A DNA stretch of 64,000 bases. Origin: Heliopora coerulea. Its lineage: Eukaryota > Cnidaria > Anthozoa > Scleralcyonacea > Helioporidae. The stretch lies in NCBI GenBank assembly GCA_030142905.1, contig JASJOG010000003.1:2354001-2418000 (forward strand), in the 5' to 3' direction. Below the pieces are notes generated by a model. The model did no database searches and was not told the origin of the DNA. It saw only the letters and a list, made by a program, of their open reading frames with translations. Made by a program: the position numbers and the translations under genes. Positions within the stretch are counted from its first letter, which is position 1; each line of letters begins with the position of its first letter. Of the stretch, positions 11,965 through 22,200 are shown one piece after another.

Positions 11965-14900
11965 ATATATGCTGCTAGTGAATTTGCACACGGTCACTAG
12001 TCTCTAGTTACAGCACTCTGGCATGGCTTAGATGTACCACAAGTGTGGGACATTTGAGTTGCCTATATAATATAGGCTTCTCCATCCTGCTTGTCAGCAC
12101 TACACTGATGAGGCCCAGAAGGCCAAAACAGTTCTGTCTGTAGTTAGATATCGCTCTATGGCCTCTTGATTCATATTGAGCACTCTACAGGACTCGAGTC
12201 ATGCCGCTAGCGAATTTGCACACGCTCACTAGTCTCTAGTTAGAGCACTCTGGCATGGATTAGATGTACCACAAGTGTGGGACATTTGAGTTGCCTATAT
12301 AATATAGGCTTCTCCATCCTGCTCCTCAGCACTACACTGATGAGGCCCAGTAGGCTGAAATATACACACAATATGAATGCATCTACTTAATTACACATAT
12401 ATGACATTGTTCACATATATTTTATCTACTGTATGTATTTTTGATAAGCAGGTAAGTAGGAATGATGAATCATGATCAAGTTGTAATTAAAATACTGTGG
12501 CATTTAAATCTCAGTCAGCTGGTTGACTATGAGGGTCAGCACTGGAATGAATGGAACCACTGAGACCAGGTAACCATGTGGAGACTGGGACTGGAAAATT
12601 AATTACTAGTTTATTTACTTGATAACTTTTTGGAAAAATTCATTGGGGTTTAGGTTACAATGTCACCAAAAGTAACATGCCAACAATTAGAATTAGGGTT
12701 AGGATGAGGACTCTAACCCTGCTCCTAACACTGACCATAGCATGTAAGATAATTCTGAATTTTAAAACCATTGACATTTCTGGATTATTCTGAATCTTAG
12801 GTGAAAGGGTATCAAGTAAAAAAAAAAAACTACTTAATTTTCCATTCCCAGTCTCCACACAGTTACCTGGTCACAGTGGTTCTGGTCTAGTGCCGACCAA
12901 CTATATGCAACCTAACTTCCCTTTCATTTGAACCAATATTATGTCAATTGGAAATTCAATGCAAAAAAAATTTATGCAGTATTATTACACCTATTATACC
13001 ACTAACAATAACAACAACAATAACAATAACAACAATAATAATAACTTCAAAATTCACTGCAGTTGGAGGGGTTAGAACAATTACAGATCAATTACTGCTT
13101 GTCATTTAACATTCTCATCCATTGTACAATTGATATGCCCACAAATTTATCAATTGTGAGAGCTGTTGCATCTGAATACAAAGATTAGTCCAAATTTCTA
13201 CATTTCCAAAGAGCTCAAATTACCCTAACATGTACCTTTAGTTATCCCCTTTCAGTCTGAGACATCTCACCTTGATAAACAAAATTGTCTGGCATTAGCC
13301 AGAGTATAATTGTCCTGTGTTGGCCAGAATAATATTAAAAACCTGGGCAGGAACCATGCAAAAAGACTTAATTGAGGTAATCTTAATGCTTTCCAATTTG
13401 AGACATCTCCCCTTTATGAGTGAATTCATCAAGTGTTAGCCAGAATAAGACTGGCTGGTGTTAGCCAGGATAAAGTTAAAAAGTTGTTCAGGGACCAAAA
13501 CAGCAGCCTAATAGTTTGAATCAATAATGAAATGCTAATGATCTGAGGCACTACCTATGGAGTGAAAGTTAGTTTCAACCAGCAATGACCATTTGTAATA
13601 CTGCAGCAATGTGGTATTCTGTTTTGCTACACTGTACTTGCAGTTCTAACTGGAACTAATATGATAATGAAGTATTTTGATGCATACATAGCTTCCCTTG
13701 ATTTGCACTGCCCAGCATTTGTAGAACTTCAGGAACTTTGTTTGACTGCATATATTTATATATTTGTTGAGGGAATGATATTGTTTGCGTTTGTCAGAAC
13801 TCTTTTCACTCTCTGACAAAGGGCCAAAGCTCAAAACGTTAGAATTCTTCATCATACATCATTCGGCAGTCTACCAAAGTTTTAACTTTTTGTGCTGTTT
13901 TATACTGCCTACGCAGCATCCATTTTTATATTAAATAATATGCTGGTTATCACTACCAGTAACAACTGTCCAAGCAGGATTGATGTCTATTTGGTTTGAT
14001 AAAATTTGCCACACACTTGCAAAAATTTCACAAAAGGTGACAAAAGAGACCCTAATTTGTCAGCTAGGCAAGACAGTACATTTACGTCCACTCTTATGGG
14101 ACGTCTGGGCAACTCATTAGCACTGACACACTCCTCATTCACTTATACACTCAACTTCCTTACAATTTATTGATATCAGAGAAGAGCTTTAATATAGGAA
14201 AGTTCAAAGTGAAAGCACACGATTTGCAGTACAACTGGAGGTAATATTCCCTTGCTGAACTTCCTGAAAGAAGCCTTGTTTATCACTGTTATATTATGAT
14301 ACAAGCTATTTAAATAAATGTAAATATTCTTACCAAGCTCTAATGCTTCACTGTATTTCTTGGAAGCTTCTCGATAGTTATGCTGGGAATAGTAATCATT
14401 GCCCTGGTGACGCAGTTCAGTTGCTTTCGTTTTTCGCTCAAAGCAACTTTCAACAACGTTTGCAATAATAACGTTTACAAAAACTTCATTTGAGTCACAG
14501 TGTACATTCACGCAGTAAAAACACTTCCCCTTTCCTTGGTGGAGAACACATTGTCTACAAAAACTGTGGCCACACACGAGTGTCGTTGGATTATAAAGCA
14601 ACTGACGACAAATTGCACACAGCAAGTTCTGTTGAATTTCTCGTGCCACGCACTGTCGTTTGCGTATTTCTCTCCTGTCACTCAAAGCTTTAAGAAGATT
14701 GGAGATCAGATCATCTAAGCAAGATGACTTCCAGTTTTTATTCTGAACAGCTTTTGCAAAATACTTAAAGCAGTCCGTCCACTGTCCCAGAAAAACCAGA
14801 CAGTTCGCTTTACCCACCAGTAGTTCCAGGTTTTGTGGATTAGTCTCTAGCAGTTTGTCGTAAAGTGCGGAAGATTCTAAAAATTTTCCTTCTTGAAATG

Positions 14901-14997
14901 CATTCTCGGCCTGGATACGAGAATCTTTGTCCATGTTCAGCGATTTACCAGCTAGTATAATTGCGGTAAGTTTGACCCATGTTTGTCTATTCAACAT
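10940..14997 (-). CDS. LONRF-like E3 ligase, 5' part: TPR, RING-HC, TPRs (three exons, 302 aa)
   Basis: The exons on the minus strand are 14997-14334, 11284-11166 and 11062-10940. They have GT-AG borders and matching phases (1, 0, 0). Residues 27-88 form a TPR-like hairpin pair (AENAFQEGKFLESSALYDKLL). Residues 127-162 form a C3HC4 RING with C-x2-C-x11-C-x-H-x2-C-x2-C-x8-C-x2-C spacing. From residue 188 to the end run TPR repeats (ELRHQGNDYYSQHNYREASKKYSEAL, then DPNNHLILSNLSHVSSALGNHQRALDYAEK, then FYRKACAFLGLKNYSKAAVAHLQFLL). This order (TPR, RING, TPRs) is the N-terminal half of LONRF proteins, which continue with a second RING and a LON substrate-binding domain. Those later exons were not recognised below 10940, so the gene either continues outside the window or is truncated. 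An alternative start is Met22 (14934). The likely role is a cytosolic ubiquitin ligase. Confidence 0.85.
11557..11605 (+). repeat. (TA)n(TG)n microsatellite
   Basis: Pure TA run followed by a TG run. Confidence 0.95.
11716..11830 (+). mobile_element. tRNA-like SINE head of another type
   Basis: ACCCTATAGTCTAGTGGTA resembles a Pol III A box and GGGTTCGATTCCC a B box; ACCCTA pairs with TAGGGT at the other end. The D and anticodon stems do not form well, so a working tRNA is unlikely. It runs into an (AT)n tract. Confidence 0.5.
11831..11970 (+). repeat. AT-rich satellite, 19-bp period
   Basis: AT dinucleotide runs interrupted by a G at 11853, 11872, 11891, 11910 and 11929, an exact 19-bp spacing. 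It ends where the retrozyme repeat starts. Confidence 0.95.
12097..12146 (+). ncRNA. Type I hammerhead ribozyme, copy 1 (one core base mutated)
   Basis: Stem I 3' strand ACTACA (12099-12104) is followed by core CTGATGA (12105-12111). Stem II GGCC/GGCC (12112-12115 and 12121-12124) closes loop CAGAA. Then come AAA in place of the core GAA (12125-12127), short stem III ACA/TGT from 12128 with loop GTTC, cleavage base C17 at 12138, and stem I 5' strand TGTAGT (12139-12144), the exact complement of ACTACA. The single defect, G12 to A at 12125, fits CpG decay (CGAAA to CAAAA), so this copy is probably inactive. Confidence 0.75.
12331..12360 (+). ncRNA. Hammerhead ribozyme, copy 2 (stem III lost)
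   Basis: ACTACA, CTGATGA, stem II GGCC with GGCT (one G-U pair) and an intact GAAA (12357-12360) are present. Similarity to copy 1 ends right after GAAA, so stem III, the cleavage site and stem I 5' strand are missing. Confidence 0.65.
13242..13513 (+). repeat. Two copies of the TTAACCCTTT repeat, CpG lost
   Basis: At 13242-13372 (TTGTCTGGCATTAGCCAGAG) and 13383-13513 (GAGTGAATTCATCAAGTGTT). CA or TG stands where other copies have CG. Confidence 0.65.
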
Positions 14998-16375
14998 TGA
15001 ACAGAAACATTATATCACACGTTTGCGGTATATGACATAACAAGGCCATGGGATTATTAATTGGCGAGTTAATTCAAGGAATCACCGATTGACCATTACA
15101 TAATAGTTGGTTGCATCACATTGTCATAAACTATTTGACATGATGATTTCACATGATGAAAGAGTAGACAGCACAGTAACGTTCCCTAATGAAGGGTTCT
15201 TTAGTTGATGGTCCTTTATAGTAGAATATTAGGTGAGAACATTTGTTGAAGTCAGTTCAGTCACAGAATAAGCACACGTGCTGAAACGGAACTGGTGTGC
15301 TTGGTAAGGGCAGGGGCGGATCTAGGGAGGGAACACAAGGGCACAGCAGCATGCGTCAAAAGTAGGTCATTTCAGGGTCATTCCGTGGTAGCGTATCGCC
15401 CCCTCACTCTTGGGATAAGCGCCCTCTCACTGAGTTAAAAAATAAAAATAACCCCCTCCCTCCATTAAAAATATTTATTTTTATCCTTCCTACGGTAAAT
15501 CTTGTTTTTTTATCACAAACAAGCCCTCTCCATCTATTAAGCTCCCTCTGATTAAGTCCCTCCTTTTGATGACTTATTTCAAAGACAGTAAGACGGTATT
15601 TCACAGATTAGACTATTTGATCACTTTAGAAATTACATTTGAAGACTGATATCTGAATCCCAAATACTACGGCCACTTGAGCTTAATGCTAAATCCAATT
15701 ACAGTATAAGTAATTGCTAAATAGCATCAACAAATTCATATGGGGCTTCGAGCATGCAAGTCAATTTACACTAGATCGCATGAAATGGGTTGATAGATTC
15801 GCATGGTCGCGCGTTCGATTACCAAATGGGACTCCCATAGTTGCATTTTTCGCAACTGGCCCTGGTTGGGCTTTAATATGTATCAAACTCTGGCACAAAG
15901 ATTTCCTTTATCAAATATACATTTCTTTTACATGGTCGTAGATCCACCTCCACTTTCAGGACCGTAGCGTGAGGAAGTGCAGCGGTCAGTCCCCCAGTAA
16001 TTTCAACATTACTAAGTTTTTTCTTTATGTATAAAAACACATGAACACTGGACCTTGCTAAAACAGTTGTTCGTTTCAATAATTCTTCAGGTAAAATAGT
16101 TGTTTCGCAGAGTATTTACAACTTCCTTTAAGCCCCTCTTACAGTAATTTTCCGAAAAAAAAATAATCGAATTTTAGTTTTACTTTGATGCGACTATACT
16201 TGGGTGATATTCTGGAAGTAGTATACAGCATCATACACCAAAAGGATAGTTTCATGTGGTACCTCATCAAAAACAAGGCAACGTCTGAAATTTTTATCAA
16301 AGGTCAACCAATACTCCTGGTGCATCAAAGTGCATATAGAAAGAATCCGTATGGAGGAGACCAGGTTAGAGGTTA
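14998..16375. other. Region upstream of the LONRF-like gene
   Basis: No ORF of note. A GGGGCGGATCTAGGGAGG end-like motif at 15314 resembles TIRs of hAT MITEs, but no partner was found. Confidence 0.4.
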
Positions 16376-17100
16376 CAGTGGCGGATTTAGGATTTTTATC
16401 ACCTTAGTTAAACTTCTGAATTTTCATTGCGGGGGGGGTTAGTACAAAACATGCACACGCTCTCCATTTCTCATACGGTAATTACACGAATTTTAGAATT
16501 AACCATAATTTTAGTATGAATGACTGAGTTGAATTTAAATCGGTTCGGACCAATCAATAGTGGATCGGCGTTCATGAAGTATGTCACTTCACACCGCACA
16601 GAAAAACAGCGGGCGCTCAAAAAACAAAAAAAAACATCGAGAGAACGTTCGGGTAGCGCATTTGAAAAATAGCTCCTTTTGTAACACTCAGTTTTAAAGA
16701 CTCTTTTAAGCTGGAGATTATAAAGTTCAAGCGTGGAAAATAAAATCGTTCCAAACCTTGTATGCGGAGTTACTTCCTCTGATATTGTCTCGAGTTCTAA
16801 CAATTAAAAGATCGAAGGCGTTTTGCAGTGGGTCGTCGACAACAATCGAAACGACACTCAAATCGTGAACAAATAGAGAGTACACGTATATTGAAACGTA
16901 AATCAGAACATTCTGTGCATGCGACAGGCTGAAGTAAGGGAATCAGCAGAGGAACCGCAGTCAATTTTTGATTTGGCTTTTTGTTAACAGTTGTAACATC
17001 ACAACACTTTCCTGACGGACTAAAGTGCATCAGAGTCTTCAGTACATGCATCAAGCGCAGTATACAATCTTGGCCTGAATAACAAGGTGTTTAAACAGTT

Positions 17101-17231
17101 TATGTTTTTTTGGAAGTGAGAGCTTGGATATATCTTAAGATAGACGAACGATCGTCAAGCTCTGTACTCAGAAAAACGATTTCCGAGCCCCAGACGGGGA
17201 TCGAACCCGCAACCTTCTGATGACCGGTGAG
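17101..17231 (-). mobile_element. tRNA-derived SINE, 3' part (split by hAT)
   Basis: Read on the minus strand this is the B-box half of a tRNA-like head (GGGTTCGATCCCCGTC), then CTCGGAAATCGTTTTTCTGAG and a tail ending in TATATCCAAGCTCTCAC. Its head continues at 19508-19580 on the far side of the hAT insertion. Confidence 0.75.
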
Positions 17232-19507
17232 TAGGGTCAGGCGGTTCAGGGTAAAAACCGAAAACCGTCTGAAAAAAATCGAAGAAACCGATTTTTTTAT
17301 ACATTAGTTTATTCCTTACTTCTATTGACATTTGACACCACAGTTCGAGCTACAGACTACAGTTCACAAATTCTCTGCCAGGAAGACAAGTTTCTCCACT
17401 TTGTCAGGCTTCAGTTGAGTTCGTGCTGGAGTAGAAATTTGCCCCGCTTTGCTAAAAAGCCTCTCTGATGGCGAACTGGTGGCTTGAATGGCAAGATATT
17501 TTCTTACCAACTGCGAGAGCAACGGTAGTTCCTTAGCGTTGATCTTCCACCATTGCAAAGGTTCGTCATCTCCGTCAATGACTGGTTGTGACAGGTAAAT
17601 GTTAATCTCTTTGGAGAGACGACTACGTGGAGAGGAAGCTGGCGACAGCGTTTCTTTCTTCTTCAAGCTTGTTAATGCCCCAAGGCTGAGTTTTGCCTTC
17701 TTTTGAGCAGGCGATGGCAAGACTTCGTCTTCCTCTTCAATGGCGATGTGACATTCATCAAAGGTTTCAATGCACCATCAACATAACGCGCTTGTAATGT
17801 CGTCAAGACCTCGTTCTTGATTTCGGCGGTCAGTGGCAAATCATCATCTTGAGGAGCTAATTCAGTTGTTGCCAGGCGGTAGAGAAGTGGCTTCAACGCA
17901 CTTATCGTTACGTAGCTGCTCGCAAACATAATATCAGTGAATTCCTTGAGCGGACCAAGAGCTTTATCAACACATTCCAAGACTTCCAAGTCTTGCCATT
18001 TCGGAACCAAGTGGGAAGTATCCTTGTCTTTGCCAAGAACCCGTCTAATGGCCTTCTTATCGTGCAGCACCCTGCTGATCATGTGCTGAGTGGATCCCCA
18101 ACGGGTTGGGCACATCTAAAATGATTGTAAAAATCATTTAGTATAAAACTATTTTGATGTAATTTTTAGTCTAAATAATACACACCACATTACTCAATCA
18201 ACAATAAAATACTCAATCTTTGTTTACTTCATACTCACCGATGTCAAATTCTTGAATTTTTGTCCAGGTTCTTCTTGAACTTGAGCGGCGGCAAGATCTC
18301 GTCGTCTCTTCCAACTTGTGCCAAAAGCTGCCACGATCTTCTTGGAGACAACCAATGCACGTTGTACTCTTGGGTTGTTCTTCAAGGTGTTGGTAATGGC
18401 GAGGTGCAGATTGTGACCAAAACAAGGAACATTTGTCCATTCGTTGTCTTGGCAGGCTTTCTTTATGTTTGAACCATTATCAGTTGTTATGGCAATTTGT
18501 TTTGAAGCGCTTAGCTTCTAATGCGCAAGCATGTCGTTTAGTGTCTCGGTCAACTGTTTGGCAGTGTGGTCTTCGGGAACAAACTTCGTCCAAGGTTTCG
18601 GCTTCGTAACTTCCACTCTGAGTCGATCCAATACAGCGTGAATCCCATACACGGTGTCAGGCCGTGAGAAGACCACATGTCAGTTGTTGATGCGATGTAA
18701 TCCATTCTGCTTAGGTCTGACATAACCGCTTCTCTCGTAACATCGTACAGCTTCGCGACTTTATTCTTCGAGAAAGTTGTCTGGTCTGGGATTTTGTAAC
18801 GTGGCTCTAGTACTTTTAGGAGTTTTTGAAATCCTGGTCGATTTACTGCGTTAAACGGGACATTGTCTTTGCAGAGAAAATACGTAATAGCATCTGTAAT
18901 GCTTTCATGGCGGTTGTTACCAGGTGTTAACGGCGTGCTGCTGGCAAAGAGGCTCTTTACTGTAGGTTGGATAACTTCAGTAGCTGACGAAACTGGGCTG
19001 CTGTCTTTTGCCAGTGCTGACTTTCGTCCTGATGGAGTCATCGTCCCATATTGGAAAGGAAGCGCTCTTCGAAGATGCTGAATTAAATTTGAGGTGTTTC
19101 TTCCCTTGTTCTTAACGGAACGTGTACAGATTTTGCACTCGGCAAAATCCTGCCCTCTTTCAGGCTTCTTAAAGAAATTCCAAGCTGAACTTGTACTCTT
19201 GGTAAAGCTGTTAAACGACTTGTAGATCTAATATGAAAGCTCTACCACGCGCATATTTTCACAATGAGTCATACGCGTAACATACGTTGATGCTTCGGGC
19301 GCTTAGCGGCAATGCTTTACAATCCTGCAATTTTTTGACATAATTTTACTGCCATTTTGCTTCAATGTTACCGAGTTTCAATCATTATTCCGATTTTTTT
19401 TTTCGGTTTTTCCGGTTTTTCGGTTTTTTGTCTCAAGAAAAATCGTTTGAATCGGTTTTCAAAAAAAAGCGGTTTTTTTCGGTTTATCGATAAACCGCCC
19501 GACCCTA
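17232..19507 (-). mobile_element. hAT transposon with TIRs and 8-bp target duplication
   Basis: The left end begins TAGGGTCAGGCGG and the right end reads CCGCCCGACCCTA, so the two ends form inverted repeats with one mismatch. The flanking 8-mers are CCGGTGAG (17224-17231) and CCGGCGAG (19508-19515), an imperfect target-site duplication of hAT size. Next to the right end, several inverted blocks of the motif CGGTTT lie in the AT-rich subterminal region. The insertion splits a minus-strand tRNA-derived SINE inside its tRNA-like head. Confidence 0.85.
17364..19215 (-). pseudogene. hAT (ZBED-like) transposase, frameshifted
   Basis: Reading down the minus strand: a BED zinc finger (SAWNFFKKPERGQDFAECKIC, then NTSNLIQHL) at about 19210-19070; a segment with STTDMWSSHGLTPCMGFTLYW (18740-18620); ITTDNGSNIKKAC and VPCFGHNLHLAITNTLKNN (about 18500-18380), carrying the conserved hAT Asp and the C-x2-H; CPTRWGST (18110); and the C-terminal dimerisation region with LPLLSQLVRKYLAIQATSSPSERLFSKAG (17530-17440). 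The blocks lie in different frames, so the ORF is broken in several places. The order and motifs are those of ZBED1/ZBED4-like hAT transposases. Confidence 0.85.
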
Positions 19508-19694
19508 CCGGCGAGATGCTCTAACCATTGAGCTACCGAGACTCAGATGGCGAGCTAAGGTGCAAGTTCGACATATAGAAGGTTGCGGGTTCGATCCCCG
19601 TCTGCGGATCAGAAATCGTTTTTCTGAGTGCAGAGCTGGACGATCGTTCGTCTATCTTAAGATATATCCAAGCTCTCACTTCCAAAAAACATAA
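19508..19694. mobile_element. Head of the split SINE and an adjoining inverted SINE copy
   Basis: Positions 19508-19580 hold the minus-strand A-box half (GGTAGCTCAATGGTTAGAGC inverted). From about 19578 a plus-strand copy starts inside its head (GGTTGCGGGTTCGATCCCCG) and runs through the tail to 19694. The two copies are head to head. Confidence 0.7.
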
Positions 19695-19726
19695 ACAGCA
19701 TCAATCATTATCCATATACAGTGGCT

Positions 19727-19870
19727 TCCGCTTAGGTCGCACATATATGTCGAACTTCTACCTTAGCCCACCATCCGAGTCTTGGTAGCTCAATGGTTAG
19801 AGCGTCTCACCGGTCATCAGAAGGTTGCGGGTTCGGTCCCCGTCTGGGGCTCAGAAATCGTGTTTAAACA
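19727..19870 (+). mobile_element. tRNA-derived SINE copy
   Basis: The conserved 5' lead is followed by GGTAGCTCAATGGTTAGAGC (A box), GGGTTCGGTCCCCGTC (B box) and the start of the tail, CTCAGAAATCG. It has no plausible cloverleaf with a sound acceptor stem, so it is a SINE rather than a tRNA gene. Confidence 0.7.
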
Positions 19871-20147
19871 GTGCCGGGCAAGCAGTCATTTCACTGCGGA
19901 TTGCGATTCCACGACATTTTACGCCGGTATCGTGAGAACGCAAAGCCTGTCTCATTTGATTTTGTTACGGTTCTATTTCGTACGGTACAGTGTATCGGGT
20001 GAACATAGTCTGAATTACTCTTTAGCATTAACCCGTATTATACTATCCTCAATCAATAAGTCAAATTTTCCTGCATAAATTTTAAGAAAATCTGTTCACG
20101 AAGACCACTTTACCTGAGGGCAATGCCTGTCTTCTTGCCTACTGCAT

Positions 20148-20780
20148 ATGAAATGTCAAAGTACTCGGCGCCAAAATTTATTATCGAGACGTTTATCACC
20201 ATCAGCAGAAAGACTGGGAACGCTTAATATCGACAACAGTGTCTCAGATGAAAAACAAGGTCTTACCATCATCGCTGTTAAGCGCAGCAAAGCTTTTCAA
20301 AAATCTCGTAGACAACATGTTGAAGGACCGTAAGACTGTCACTAAAAACGATCTCCACGCGCTGGTTCAAGCGTTTCAAAGTCAACCAAACACTGCCTAC
20401 GGTAATATGACCAATCAGAAGACAACGGACGAAACGTGATAGTCTCGGCAAGGTGGCATACCTCGGCAAACTCGGCAAGATGACATCACAAATTCGGCAA
20501 AAATCTTCAAAGTATATACCGCTAAGCCAATAGCTGATGCTGTTAAGGAGCGTCTTAAAAGGTTGAGCCAATCAGAGCAAGCGAAACAAAATGAATATTC
20601 GGCAAAAGAGGCAACGAAATTGGTCAAACCAATCACGGCTCACGATAAAAGCAGTTTCAACAAACCAGCCAATTGCAAAGAGGAACACAATCGAAAGATT
20701 CGGCAAACTAATTGAGCTTGACCGAGAAACCGGCTAGAGCGTGATTCTGATGCTCGGCAATGTTAACATAGACGACAAAC
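20148..20780 (+). other. Non-coding or decayed stretch with recurring TCGGCAA motif
   Basis: CTCGGCAA or ATTCGGCAAA occurs at about 20450, 20466, 20474, 20491, 20600, 20699 and 20753. Open frames are short and unrecognised. A CAGTGGCGGATTTAGG-type end (inverted) at 20935-20950 pairs with one at 16376-16391 and may bound a larger element. Confidence 0.35.
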
Positions 20781-21112
20781 GCACTAGATCTAAATACGAC
20801 GTCGGGAATTAAGATTCGATGATGTAAACAAAACTATCTGACGAGTTTACAGCGGCAAATATGCAACACAAAGTCAGTCTGATATCTTAGGATAGTGTGA
20901 TAGTCACTTTAGTCGGCTGACCTATTTGACGTACCCTAAATCCGCCACTGGGTTATTATTACTATCATCGCCGATTTCTCTCAGCATTCTTAAATTTACA
21001 ATTGTATTTTGAGTCATAATAAAACAAACAAAAAAAAAAAAACAAGAAAGAATTCACTTAATTAAGTCATAAGGTTGTTGTGCAACAGAATTCTCCGAGG
21101 ATGGGTCACAAC

Positions 21113-22200
21113 TTAGATGATCAAGCATGTAGTAGAGGAGGTGGAACTCTTCTCTGGCTTATTTTTCTCAAATTTCAGTTTTATTTCATCGCCCGTTCTC
21201 TTCGTCTCGTCTTTATCCACATGATTGCAAGCAGTGACCTTATTTGGGGCTGTCTCAATACTTTCCACGACATCCTCATCAAGGGCACAATTGTTTTCAA
21301 CGCCTAGCTTTAATTCTCCTTCCGACGTGTTTTCTAGAATCTTTGACGACGTTTCCAAGGCATCACACTTTGGATCACTGTTTGTAGCAATAACTAAAAT
21401 TTCATCTTTGTTATCAGACTGATGGCTCTCTGCGTCATTAAGCTTCAATGAAGTTTCCTTTGATCGTTGGATACATCGTCTCAGATGAAAGAAGTTGGCA
21501 AACTTATCGTGCAAGCCAATGAGTAAACACTCTCGTCCCGCCATCCATTCATGCAAAAAGTGTGCAGCGGTGAAGAAACAATACACGATATTTTGCGGGC
21601 ACGTGCAGGACGTCAGTAAGTTGGCTAATTCTGTCGAAGGCATTTCTTTCAGTTGTGCAGGTGTTTTAGTCCACTGATCATCTTCGCAGTTAAAAAAACT
21701 GGGAAATATGTGCGCATAGGTCGGCTTGTCTGGCAGTTGGTCTAATGTAATTGCCAGGAAACACAAACTGGAATTATTTCTTTGCCTACACCAAGCAATG
21801 TTTAGTTCATGGACTAATTCAGGGGATTTCATAAAGCTGCTGGACAGCAAAGGAATGATTAAACGGGCTTGGTCAAGGTAGGACAAGCGGGCTGAGTTGT
21901 TTTCGTCAGAAGAACTCTTAATAATTAGCGATGGATTTTCAGAAAGAATCAACCGACGCAAAAGCTGACAATATTGAGAATCTTCTTCTGAGGAAATGAT
22001 ATAAACGTCTTCATTGGTTGATAAGTTCTTGGGAGTGATTGCAGAACTAGGTAGGGCATAACCAGCACAATCCACGTCAGCGACAACTAAAGAAGTAAAA
22101 TGATTTTCATCTTGAAAAAGGAGGGATCGAGTTTCCTCTAAAACAGATGCCAACGACATCATCTCTTTTTCTTCTACGAAGCTTGGTTTGTTTTGTGGTT
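21113..22200 (-). CDS. Last exon of the macro-TIR gene: TIR3 and CaaX tail
   Basis: The acceptor is TTCATTCAG/AACC, in phase with the G left by the previous exon 9.6 kb away. The exon encodes 361 residues. Residues 506-565 are a linker. TIR3 carries SARLIIPLLSSSFMKSP-like beta-D/alpha-D features (actual local sequence QARLIIPLLSSSFMKSPELV) and the VHEL segment that aligns with the WVHKE of SARM1. TIR3 is the most diverged of the three. The last hundred residues are rich in Glu, Lys, Asp and Ser and look disordered. The protein ends CLII. Confidence 0.88.

Larger units (their letters stand above)
11971..12360 (+). repeat. Tandem 232-bp retrozyme-like repeat (1.7 copies)
   Basis: The unit starts GCTGCTAGTGAATTTGCACA at 11971 and again as GCCGCTAGCGAATTTGCACA at 12203, giving a period of 232 bp. 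The second copy stops at 12360. Each unit carries a self-complementary GCCTATATAATATAGGC (12061, 12294) and a hammerhead ribozyme core. Tandem hammerhead monomers of roughly this size define metazoan retrozymes, non-coding elements that circulate as circular RNA. The array is preceded by an (AT)n tract. Confidence 0.75.

Noticed and set aside
11788..11997. 69-codon Tyr/Ile-rich frame
   Set aside because: Translation of an AT microsatellite.
12660..12720. Telomere-like TTAGGG and CCCTAA motifs
   Set aside because: Only isolated single units (TTAGGGTTAGG, CTAACCCTG), no tandem array.
19777..19860. tRNA gene
   Set aside because: A and B boxes are present, but the same head with the same tail recurs at several places and the cloverleaf stems are poor; it is a SINE.
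16376..20950. One 4.6-kb hAT element bounded by CAGTGGCGGATTTAGG ends
   Set aside because: The inverted 16-mers match, but no 8-bp target duplication was found and the interior is a mix of other elements.
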